A stretch of 64,000 nucleotides of DNA, taken from positions 124,001 through 188,000 of the forward strand of contig LSRY02000022.1 of assembly GCA_001643675.2 (NCBI GenBank), given 5' to 3'. Every line of letters starts with the position of its first letter. Position 1 is the stretch's first letter. The translations under genes and the position numbers were made by a program. Of the stretch, positions 25,483 through 35,607 are shown one piece after another. This stretch comes from Monocercomonoides exilis (taxonomy: Eukaryota; Preaxostyla; Oxymonadida; Polymastigidae). Under the pieces are notes generated by a model. That model did no database searches. It saw only the letters and a list, made by a program, of their open reading frames with translations, and was not told where the DNA came from.

Positions 25483-25654
25483 AATTCATCTTCCAAAAAT
25501 TTTTATTTGAAAAAATGTTTGTAAAATTTTATTTTTCACAATATATGTGATTTTTTTTTAAAAAGTCGCAAATGTTTAATTATCAAATAAATCAAAAATT
25601 TCATATATTGTTCAAATTTCGGTTGCCGCTCATGTTACTTCACAGGAATGTGAG

Positions 25655-27343
25655 AGATATGGTATATCAGCTATGGATCCATCTCGATTAAGATCAATCA
25701 AATATATCGATTTATGAATATCTGATTGTAGTCGTCATCTTGTATAATAAGTTGAATAGGCAATGATAATAAGATAGAGATCGAGAGTTATTGCTGATAT
25801 ACTTAGGTGTTATCATGATTCAATATTCAGTGATGTTCTATAAAGAAGGAGTCATTGATAGGTGTAATCGATATGTATCTATTGCTGATATACAATATCT
25901 CCACGGAGGAGATTAGCTAAAAGATAAACTGGAAGATTAACTAAATTTATGTTGAAGTTGGTATATTAATGGTGAAATTGTGTGAAAATTGGTGTTTTCG
26001 TTGATGAAATACATGAGTTGAACATGAGTTGAACATGTGTCGAACGTTGATGTTATCGTTGATGGAAATAACAGATGGAATTATGTCAAAGATGGTAAAT
26101 TAGTGGTGAATTTGTGTGACAATTGGTGTTATCGTTGGTGTGATCTTAAATAAAAATAATTGATTTTGTTTTTTTGTTTTATCGTAAATGGGTCGGAAGA
26201 AGATATACGCAACTGTGGAGGAAGCGAAAGAGGCTCAACAGAAACAAATTAAACAGTTTCAGGAAAAACGTAAGGAAGAAACTAAGTATTACAACGAACA
26301 TGTAACTGAGAAACAGAAGAAGTTGATAAAGATATTGAGGAGAAAGGTTATCGAAAGTGATGAGTTGTTAGATGAGTTGATGGAAAAAGTTAGTGGTTAT
26401 TGCCTGAACAAGCTTGATTGGGACAAATGTGTTAATTGATGAAACACAACAAGTGGAACACGTTTGTTGTATCGTTGATTGTTAAGAACAGTGTCCACGG
26501 TGGAGTTGTGGTGGATTGCCAACATCTATATTTTTGATTGGAAAAAGTGCCAATCGGTAGTCAGGATACCAAATTGTGGCAATATCGAGATGCTTGGGGA
26601 TGGGAAATGTTGAGTTAAATCTCCGAGCTGGAAGCGTAGTCCGGTAGTCCGGTAGTCCGGATCTTTTAAGTTCATCTGAAAAGAGCTGCCAACATGCCAT
26701 TTCTGCCAACATGAGCAATCAACCCCTAATTTACCATGATTTTGAGGGTTTTTATTTATTTTCGATCATGTTGTCATTCTGCCACATTGCCACATGGAAT
26801 CGTCGGTGGTATATAATAAGTGACACACATCAGTTGTATCGTCAGTTGTTAAGAACAGTTGTCACCTGCACCGGGTTGATGGTGAAGGTCATGTGGGTGA
26901 TGATGTGGCATGGAGATATTAACTAAAATCTCCGAGCTTTTCACCTGCACTGGGTACACCGGGTGCACCGGGTCAAATATATTCTATAAATTATGTGGGC
27001 AAACGGGCAAACGGGGCAAATGGGCAAAATACATTTAATGTGAAAAAATTGATGAAATATAACAGACTACACATCAGTTGTTCCATCAGTGGCACACAAG
27101 TTGTGTATTCAATTCAGGAAGTAATTTTTAACTTTTGATAGCACAAGTTACTTGTTCCAGCTTGTGCCGATATGATTTTCAGGGAAATATCGTTTATTTT
27201 GCATTAAAATCAGTGAAAAATTAGTGAAAATCATGTGAAATTCACCACAAAACCGCAAATTGTCGGCACACGCGGCACAGCACAAGTTACCGTTGGGGTC
27301 ACCGTTACCCAAACCGATTTTTGTCCTGCCTGCTTTTTGTTTA
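25655..27343 (+). repeat. Left inverted arm of the primase-helicase element
   Basis: 1,689 bp, inverted partner of 30010-31698. It carries three GTATATCAGC words (25662-25671, and complements at 25793-25802 and 25884-25893), an 83-codon ORF, a triple 8-bp repeat (AGTCCGGT near 26638-26661), and GC-rich runs of GGGCAAA and CACCGGGT near 26945-27025. Confidence 0.93.
26188..26439 (+). CDS. Small basic K/E-rich protein, left-arm copy (83 aa)
   Basis: Starts MGRKKIYATVEEAKEAQQKQ and continues as a highly charged, helix-prone protein ending LNKLDWDKCVN. Small proteins with this MGRKKIY-type start are, from memory, common in mobile elements and large DNA viruses of protists and are usually assumed to bind DNA; no defined domain is visible. 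The copy in the right arm (31165-30914) is identical. It is the only ORF in the arm with convincing protein-like composition. Possible role: an accessory DNA-binding protein of the element. Confidence 0.55.
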   Translation: MGRKKIYATVEEAKEAQQKQIKQFQEKRKEETKYYNEHVTEKQKKLIKILRRKVIESDELLDELMEKVSGYCLNKLDWDKCVN

Positions 27344-27383
27344 TTATAAAAAATATATTTGTTTCAATTATTAGTTTTCGTTG

Positions 27384-27605
27384 ATGTTTGATTCGATGAA
27401 ATTGTCGATGTATATTAAACGTCTCCTCACACCGTCTGAACACATTACGGGGTTAGTGTCAGCGGAGTATTTTGTCTTTAATCTATCGTTGAATGTACCG
27501 ATTTTGTTCATTGATGAAGGAAATTTATTTGTGAGCAATAGAGTGTGTAATTTTTGTATAAATCGATTGCCTTGTAACCAATTTTATCGTCGCATTTTCT
27601 CCTAA
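27384..27605 (+). CDS. Hypothetical small protein in the element core
   Basis: An ORF of about 73 codons from ATG 27384, convergent with the primase-helicase gene and ending 40 bp from its stop. The sequence is non-repetitive and includes CNFCINRLPCNQF, a possible metal-binding Cys cluster. No family recognised. It lies outside the inverted arms, so it is single copy. It could be a chance ORF. Confidence 0.35.
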   Translation: MFDSMKLSMYIKRLLTPSEHITGLVSAEYFVFNLSLNVPILFIDEGNLFVSNRVCNFCINRLPCNQFYRRIFS

Positions 27606-27645
27606 ATCCTAAGTCAATGTTGTTAGCATCGTTAATGAATTCATC

Positions 27646-29835
27646 TTACCACGCGTCGAATGAATCTTCGTACGATTGCTGTATCCTGTTAAAGAACTCT
27701 GGCATCTCGAACCTTGTGTATGGCTTGAATGTGGTTTTTTCAGCTATTTTGTCAGACTCCCTGATATATTTGACATAAGAATTAACAAAGTTTTCATCCG
27801 TTAAGTATACATTCCATAATTTGTTCCACATTTCAACAGAATCTTCTCTCGGTGACAGTATTCGTTCGATTGGATATAAACGTCTCTGAACTGCTTTGTC
27901 TGAGCAAATGCCTGCAAATGATGAATTGTTTGTCGAAAAATCACAGTCGAAATACAGGGTGATATTTTCATCGTATCTCGCCATTGATCTTGTTGATAGC
28001 ATGTCATTATCTAGTATTTTGAAGTCTTCGACAATAACTTCACCATCTTTTATTCGTGGAAGTTCGTCGAATTGTATCTGTAATTTGTTCGCTAGCAAAG
28101 ATTTCGTTTGTTCTTTACCCAATTGACTAAACCTAACATTCACGGAGGAGAATTCATTCCCATAAACCTTTGTCCTTAATGTTGTCAGAAATCCTTTTCC
28201 TCCACATCCTTCAGCACAATATCAACCAAGTGAAATCTTCGTTCTCTTGTAGTTGTTTCTGAATTGCCATTGATCGCGATTAAGGTCAAAGATGAATGTT
28301 GTTTCATCTGTGTATGTTGTTTTGAGAAAAACAAACATCTCTTCAACTTCTTGCTTCATGTCAATTTTTGGTTCTCTCATTCGGAATGTTGTGAAAACGT
28401 TTGGTTTATCGATAACAGGTGCAACTTCATCATGAACTTTGAGTTCAAAAAAATGCTCAACAAACAAGCTTTTGAGAGTGACAGTCTCACCACCTGAACC
28501 TTTTCTGATTATATATCGTTTCATTTGTTGTTCAAACCATTCTTCATCTCTGACATAATATTGGTCTTTTCTAACTCACGCAATAACATCTGTTGTCTCA
28601 CTAATTGCTGCAAATTTGTGAAGGATATTAGTGACAAGTTCAGCTTTCGACATGTTTTTCGCATTTTTTACCAGATTATTGTAAGTCTCAGTGCATGATT
28701 CGTAGTCGATAGTCACTTTAAGATACTTCTCTTTATAATTACTAGCAACTGATGCGTCTAACAGTTTCAACAAGCTGAAAAACCATTTGTTTGTCATTTC
28801 TTGTTTGCAATTCCTGCTTATCATGTCAATAACCACATCATCCACACCATTCATGTGGATACCTTTTCTGTACCATTTACAAAAGCATTCTGTCAGAAAT
28901 TCTTCTGAATAAGGACTAAACCTTAGAGGCCCTAACGTGTACATTAGATTATCGAATGTCGGTTCGAAGTTGTCCAGAAATTCGTTCATTTCATCAGACG
29001 TGAACAGAATTAAATCGTGATAATCATTAACTGTCCCGTAATCGTTGACCTGCTCGGTTTTTTGTTTATCTTTCTTCTTATCGTTAATCTCTAACGAAAA
29101 TATCACACTCCATTCACTAGCAGTCACAATTTTCTCATTACCTCTCGTCTGAATTATTTGAGTAGATGGTGGTAAATCGCCCAGTATAACTCCGTGGTTA
29201 AGTTTATTTCTTTCATCATCTTTCTTGTATATTTTATCTGATATAACATGTCTAAACAGTTGTCTGGATGAATATCCCATTTTGCTCGACACCAGTTTGT
29301 ACACTTTTGGATCACACAGCTTATGAACACCTTTCGTCGAATAACCTTTCTTGTCTGTATGTTTCATTATTTTCACCAAATCAATCGTTGATATCCGAGT
29401 AGTGTAGAAAACCACATGCATTGACAAGAAGTGATTACCATCTGGATAATACCTGAAACCATACTGTTCATTCATATGTTCATCGTTTGTGTATCCACCA
29501 ACACTATATTCACCGAAAACAATGCTAACATTCGTCAACCATTTCATAATGTCTTGATATTCAGCTTCATTCGTTATGCTGTCAAAGTCAAAGTACAAAT
29601 GGACATGCTCTTCACTAGTCAAGAATTCGATGAAACCGTCAGTGAAATCATAACTATCTACATCGGCAAATGGAATAGTTAATGGTTTCCAATAATTTGG
29701 CTTCATCATTATAGACCCATATTTAATCAAATTGTTGTCGAACTTTCGGACAATATCATTTAACAAATCATCAACTTCATTATCAACTGCAACACTATCA
29801 ATAACATCATCGTTTTCACTTATGGTTAATGTCAA
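27646..29835 (-). pseudogene. PrimPol-type primase fused to SF3 helicase, two in-frame TGA codons
   Basis: One continuous minus-strand frame of 729 codons, interrupted only by TGA at 28576-28578 (codon 420) and 28222-28224 (codon 538). The N-terminal half has the archaeo-eukaryotic primase motifs: YFDFDS (residues 81-86), the S.H motif LSMHVVF (about 137-143), and a third motif region, CDPKVYK followed by GYSSRQLFR (about 174-195). The C-terminal third is a superfamily 3 helicase: Walker A-like AEGCGGKG just after the second TGA, acidic VIVEDF (about 601-605), the motif C Asn in DFSTNN (about 633-637), and an arginine-finger region AVQRRLYPIER. Such a protein would start and drive replication of the element. 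No ATG precedes residue 43 in this frame; the frame could begin there, at a TTG, or in an unseen exon. Inactivation by two TGA codons, readthrough, or recoding are all possible. Confidence 0.85.
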
Positions 29836-30009
29836 ATTTGCAAACAGCGAATAATTTGGTTGGCTTGTTTTTCAGATTTGTTACTTTAAACAAATTAAAA
29901 AATCAAATTTTTTTTATAAAACAGATTTATTATTGAAACGTTAATTTACGGGGAAGACGAAGGGTGAGGTTAATGTCGAACATTTACGGGGAATAGTTAA
30001 TTTCCACAT
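29836..30009. other. Short core spacer upstream of the primase gene
   Basis: AT-rich, with two TTTACGGGGAA words (near 29945 and 29981). Likely holds the primase promoter, but no motif can be assigned. Confidence 0.4.
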
Positions 30010-31698
30010 TAAACAAAAAGCAGGCAGGACAAAAATCGGTTTGGGTAACGGTGACCCCAACGGTAACTTGTGCTGTGCCGCGTGTGCCGACAATTTGCGG
30101 TTTTGTGGTGAATTTCACATGATTTTCACTAATTTTTCACTGATTTTAATGCAAAATAAACGATATTTCCCTGAAAATCATATCGGCACAAGCTGGAACA
30201 AGTAACTTGTGCTATCAAAAGTTAAAAATTACTTCCTGAATTGAATACACAACTTGTGTGCCACTGATGGAACAACTGATGTGTAGTCTGTTATATTTCA
30301 TCAATTTTTTCACATTAAATGTATTTTGCCCATTTGCCCCGTTTGCCCGTTTGCCCACATAATTTATAGAATATATTTGACCCGGTGCACCCGGTGTACC
30401 CAGTGCAGGTGAAAAGCTCGGAGATTTTAGTTAATATCTCCATGCCACATCATCACCCACATGACCTTCACCATCAACCCGGTGCAGGTGACAACTGTTC
30501 TTAACAACTGACGATACAACTGATGTGTGTCACTTATTATATACCACCGACGATTCCATGTGGCAATGTGGCAGAATGACAACATGATCGAAAATAAATA
30601 AAAACCCTCAAAATCATGGTAAATTAGGGGTTGATTGCTCATGTTGGCAGAAATGGCATGTTGGCAGCTCTTTTCAGATGAACTTAAAAGATCCGGACTA
30701 CCGGACTACCGGACTACGCTTCCAGCTCGGAGATTTAACTCAACATTTCCCATCCCCAAGCATCTCGATATTGCCACAATTTGGTATCCTGACTACCGAT
30801 TGGCACTTTTTCCAATCAAAAATATAGATGTTGGCAATCCACCACAACTCCACCGTGGACACTGTTCTTAACAATCAACGATACAACAAACGTGTTCCAC
30901 TTGTTGTGTTTCATCAATTAACACATTTGTCCCAATCAAGCTTGTTCAGGCAATAACCACTAACTTTTTCCATCAACTCATCTAACAACTCATCACTTTC
31001 GATAACCTTTCTCCTCAATATCTTTATCAACTTCTTCTGTTTCTCAGTTACATGTTCGTTGTAATACTTAGTTTCTTCCTTACGTTTTTCCTGAAACTGT
31101 TTAATTTGTTTCTGTTGAGCCTCTTTCGCTTCCTCCACAGTTGCGTATATCTTCTTCCGACCCATTTACGATAAAACAAAAAAACAAAATCAATTATTTT
31201 TATTTAAGATCACACCAACGATAACACCAATTGTCACACAAATTCACCACTAATTTACCATCTTTGACATAATTCCATCTGTTATTTCCATCAACGATAA
31301 CATCAACGTTCGACACATGTTCAACTCATGTTCAACTCATGTATTTCATCAACGAAAACACCAATTTTCACACAATTTCACCATTAATATACCAACTTCA
31401 ACATAAATTTAGTTAATCTTCCAGTTTATCTTTTAGCTAATCTCCTCCGTGGAGATATTGTATATCAGCAATAGATACATATCGATTACACCTATCAATG
31501 ACTCCTTCTTTATAGAACATCACTGAATATTGAATCATGATAACACCTAAGTATATCAGCAATAACTCTCGATCTCTATCTTATTATCATTGCCTATTCA
31601 ACTTATTATACAAGATGACGACTACAATCAGATATTCATAAATCGATATATTTGATTGATCTTAATCGAGATGGATCTGCAGATGATATGCCATATCT
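30010..31698 (-). repeat. Right inverted arm of the primase-helicase element
   Basis: 1,689 bp, the same length as the left arm. GTATATCAGC words recur at 31460-31469 and 31551-31560. The outer tip matches the left tip only as AGATATGG(T/C)ATATCA(G/T)CT. Confidence 0.93.
30914..31165 (-). CDS. Small basic K/E-rich protein, right-arm copy (83 aa)
   Basis: Identical in sequence to the ORF at 26188-26439 and transcribed toward the core from the other side. Exact identity of the two copies implies recent arm homogenisation or recent insertion. Confidence 0.55.
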   Translation of the reverse strand: MGRKKIYATVEEAKEAQQKQIKQFQEKRKEETKYYNEHVTEKQKKLIKILRRKVIESDELLDELMEKVSGYCLNKLDWDKCVN

Positions 31699-32785
31699 TT
31701 CATGATTGCATTATTATTTATTGTTAATCATCACAAATGAAATATTGAAATTCCAAATGTTTCAATATGTTCAATTCATGCTGTCAATAATACAAATTTG
31801 AAACGCAAAAGTTAACACTTTTTGCATAAATAAATTAAAATCAAATATTCATATTCAAGCATATGTTACAGACGAAAATGTTTTTGTCACGTCCGTCAGC
31901 AATTGAAAAATTACGTCAGTATCAGTTATCATAATAATATCATTTCAAGAAATAGTTTCACAATTTCCTTTTTCAAAAATAAAATTTGTTCATGGGAAGA
32001 AAAATGTGTTATAAATTAAAAAAACTTTGATTTAAAAAATGGAATGATGAAAATATATTTAACTTTCTTTTCCTAGCATTCTTCTTTCTTTATATTTAAC
32101 TGGAGGCTTATTAAGAATAAACAATAAAACAAACACATTTTTAGAAATTTTTTTTCTATATTTAAACCACAAGCAAACCCAAAATAATGGATGATCACGT
32201 TTTTGCATGAAGCTTTTTTCTCATAAAAAAAGGGAGAGAGAGAAAGAAAGAGAATGAAAGAAAGAAAGTGGGATAAGGAGTGAATTTTTTATCAAAAAAA
32301 GTCAATTAACAATTAGGAAATATGTGGTATAAAATCATTTAAATTCGTATCTAATGTGGGTGATTTTTTTAGAAATCATAAAAAAAGATCAAAAATTTAA
32401 AAAAGTAATATTTATTGTGGTATTTATTGATCGAAGAGTTTAATTGATTTTCTTCAAGTATTTAGCGTTTATTTCTGTTATATATATTAGTTTTATTTAT
32501 TAAAACAAAAATACATACCTTTTTGATGTTTTTGTGGAAAAGAATTTTTTTGATCAAGTGAAATTAAAATGAACAAAAAATTAATAAATAAAGCTTCAAA
32601 AAGAAAATGTTTATTTTATAACAGAAAAATCAAAACATTGAAAATAAAAAAAAAAATGAAGAAGAACAGAAAAGAAGATAAGAAAACAAAATTATGAAAC
32701 CAATTTATAAATAATAGTTATTTCTCTTTTTTCTTTTCGTCTTTGAATAGCTAACAAATCCCCATTCTATTTATTCCATTCATAG
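31699..32785. other. AT-rich spacer, no gene seen
   Basis: Contains GTCACGTCCGTCAG and ACGTCAGTATCAG words near 31888-31925 that resemble hAT subterminal repeats, and a purine-rich GAGAGAAAGAAAG patch near 32230. No gene supported. Confidence 0.5.
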
Positions 32786-33160
32786 GATTCATCTTACGAA
32801 AACAGATTTAGTGGCACATCAGATAAATCTGGGTTCAACAGCTTTCTCCCCCTCATTGCCCAGAATAACATTGATTTCAGAAGTGGAATTGAAGCTTATG
32901 CCTTTGGTAGACCCCAACAGACCCCATGCGCCACCATCGAGTATGCCCTCACTGGCTTCATTTCCCTCCTCCAAGACGCCTCTCTCACCCTCCTCACCTC
33001 AGCATTTGTTCCTCTTCAAACACTCACTTTCAGCGCTGCTGACACAAACACAACAGGAAATAATGACTTTTTTCTGATTTCTATATTATTCCTTCCATTT
33101 TCTTATTTTCACCATTTTCCATGTCATAGAAAAATATTTGAGATTTCATACCATTTTTAA
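32786..33160 (+). pseudogene. Fragment of a beta-helix-like surface protein family
   Basis: An open frame without an ATG, directly after a TAG that could be an intron acceptor. Its text includes FRSGIEAYAFGRPQQTPCAT, then IEYALTGFISLLQDASLTLL and a Thr/Ser-rich closing strand. The pattern 'C.T.(E/G)(Y/H)A' followed by a run of hydrophobic beta strands resembles the family also seen at 62273-62830 (PCKTVGHAV, then SSTITLL). This match comes from composition and recall. The fragment becomes non-coding by about 33110. Confidence 0.4.
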
Positions 33161-33709
33161 CAAGAACATATATCATCGCCAATTTATTCATAGAGCCTAA
33201 AATCAGCCCAGATAAAGATATTTCTCCGAAATTTCCTTTTAGTTTCTCTTTTTCATCAAATGCAAATTCTGTTGTTGCTTAAAGGAATCATCTATTTCAT
33301 CTCTTCAAAATGAATATATGCAAATAGGAAGGCTTTTCTTAAATATCTGTTTCCTCAGCTTTCCAATACAATTTGTCTATCTGCAGTTCGTTCCATTTTT
33401 TTATGGAATTGCACTTCAAATATTGATTTTCCATAAATAGGTTTACTCCTCATTATTTCATCTTCCGCAACTTTTTGAAGGCGCACGTTGTTGTGAAATC
33501 TCTCTTAAACTATCCCTGCAACTGTTTGTTCAAAGAAAAATTTCCCCGCCTTGTTCTTTCTGTTTCCATAAATTCTTTCAATCTCAAAATGAAAAAGTAA
33601 GAATCGATTTTCTTGTTGATTTCGTGCCTTCTGATCATCTTTTCTTGGTTTAATATAGTTCTCTCATTTTCATATAACTTCAGCTGGCATTCTATGTTAG
33701 AATAAATAA
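33161..33709. other. AT-rich spacer, no gene seen
   Basis: No supported open frame, RNA or repeat. Confidence 0.5.
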
Positions 33710-35607
33710 TTATCTGTGCTTCCGAAAAGAAATGAAAGATAAGAAACGATATCGAATTTGAGGGGAGTTGAATGAAAGTGAAAACAAAGTAGTTACTGCA
33801 GTAAGTGAGAGTAGAGAAAGAGAGTCAGGAGCTACAGGACTAGCAGAAGATGAAAGTTTAGCGTGGTATTGCTGTGAAGGAGATAGAGATGTTCTCAGAG
33901 AAGGAGAAGATTGCTGTTGAATGTTAATTAACAAGGACGAATTGACAAGTGATGAAGTAAAATGAGAAAGAAGATGAAGAGAAATATTTGTATTTGCAGC
34001 AAGATCAGCATCTGAATCAAAAGGCGCAACCATATTGAGATCAGTGTATTTCTTCATCAAATCCGTCGCAGTTGAATTCTGTAAAGCGGAGAAAGATACC
34101 AATTTTGAGAACGACAGCGCATCTCTTCTCCCAGGCACGTTGTTCTGACTGAATGTTCTTGTTCCTTTCTCTTGAAACAGCAAAGGTGATCCTTTCCCTG
34201 CTCCTTTTCTTCCCTTCCTGTGTGTCACCTCTGCTTCCTCTTTGTACGGCCACCAGCCCCTCCACTTCATCCCTCTCCCTCGTCTCAACTCCGCCGGGCT
34301 CTGCCTCAGCACGCTCTTCAGCGCGCTCATCAGATCCAGTCGCATTCTTGTCTGCCTCGCGTCGACTGCCGCATACACAGGCTCTTTTCGCATTTTCTAC
34401 ACAAATTGCCCATTTTCCTCGCTTTTGATACGCACATATCTACAGGGCACGTCCAGTTCATCGCTCAAATCTTCCAGGTCAGAATTTGCGAGGTCATTCA
34501 GCATGCAGTCCAATTTCCGCTCTCTTGTCAAAATTGGTGTTTGGCTTTCTTTCGCCTCTTGTTGAGCCTCGCTGGCCATTTTGTTCTCTTTCTGGTTGGT
34601 TGGCGTGCCTGTCTCAAGGTGTGGTTGTAGTATTCCTTGGATGCTGCTAAACAGATTCTTGTCTTTTTCCGCGATCTTCTTTTCCATTTTCTCCATTTTC
34701 CTGTGCTCTCACTCTTCTTTCTTCTTTCGCCTCCTCTCTTTCTCTTCTTTCTCCTTTTTCTTCTTCTGTATCTCCTGCAGTTTTATCAGCCGAAGCAGTT
34801 TTTCTCTCTGTTTGCGTCTCATCTCTCTTTGCTGGTCTTCAACGCTGATGATGGAACTGTCAGAAAGGCATTCACTATCTTCATTTTTCTTCGATTCCTT
34901 CACAGCATTTCTTCTAATCATAAAGAAATTCTCGTTTTCTTCTGCATTAATTTCGTTTTCATTTTCGTCATAATTGTTATTTCCATCATTTTCAGGGTTT
35001 TCTACATTCCTCAACTTTATTTGTTTTCTTGTTCTTTTTTCCTCTCTCCTCTCGTTCCTTGCTTCTCTCTCTCTCTCCTTCGCTCTCTCTCTTTCTCTCT
35101 TCCTCTTCTCCAGATTCTCCGCATACCGCTCCACCATCCGAAACTCTGCAAACAGCGGCAGCGCCTCAAATACATCGGGAGGGAGAACAAAATATTGTCT
35201 TTTCCTTCTTCTTCCGAACTGCAATCTCATCCTCCTCATCTGCTGCTCTTCTCCTGTCAGAAATCTGTTTCTTAAAGAACGAAGCAACGAGGAAGAAGAG
35301 GAAGAGGAAGAAGAACGTGAAGCACCAGAAGCAGCAGCCACTTGTGCACAGCGGTTGAGATGGCGTCGGCGGAGGAGAGGATGCATAGCTCTTATGCGGC
35401 GAGCCATTGCAATCTCAGAACGATGAGGTGGCTTTGGATGGAGAAAAAGGTCAGTTTCATCCGGAGAAGATGAGGAAGATGAATATGAGGAGAACAATGA
35501 GATAGACGGTTTGCGTGTGGATAACGCAATCTTTCTAACATTTTTTTACCACTTAGGTGACCAGGATATGAGCGATCAGATGAAAGAGAATGAAGGCTAT
35601 CCTGCAA
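33710..35607 (-). pseudogene. Long charged/Ser-rich host-like gene, decayed
   Basis: Three minus-strand segments share one frame (35497 to 33710), split only by TGA at 34709-34711 and TAG at 34397-34399. A further coding-like segment (35607 to about 35500) joins by a frameshift. The protein reads: Ser-rich start, Arg-rich region, QYFVLPPDVFEALPLFAEF, a long RERERAKERE-type coiled-coil stretch, a second K/E coiled coil, DLANSDLEDLSDELDVPCRY, and a Ser-rich tail. No catalytic domain is recognised; it could be a nuclear or cytoskeletal scaffold. Keeping one frame across about 600 codons despite the stops argues for a recent pseudogene. Confidence 0.5.

Larger units (their letters stand above)
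25655..31698. mobile_element. Palindromic primase-helicase element with 1.7-kb inverted arms (6,044 bp)
   Basis: Two inverted arms of 1,689 bp each (25655-27343 and 30010-31698) enclose a 2.67-kb unique core. The arms look essentially identical except for the outermost ~25 bp, which match imperfectly. The core holds one large minus-strand gene, a PrimPol-type primase plus SF3 helicase, and a small plus-strand ORF. Each arm repeats an 83-codon gene pointing inward. I found no convincing target-site duplication and no transposase, integrase, capsid, protease or DNA polymerase gene. The plan resembles a linear, inverted-terminal-repeat replicon (as in virophages, polinton-like viruses and transpovirons) reduced to its replication protein. 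How it integrates is unknown. Confidence 0.85.

Noticed and set aside
25483-25654. Target-site duplication for the palindromic element
   Set aside because: No identical words of 3-10 bp could be matched convincingly on both sides of 25655 and 31698.
26482-26926. Two overlapping ORFs of 78 and 71 codons in each arm of the palindromic element (also 30427-30871)
   Set aside because: They overlap on opposite strands, cross short tandem repeats and lack protein-like composition; the 83-codon ORF is the better gene.
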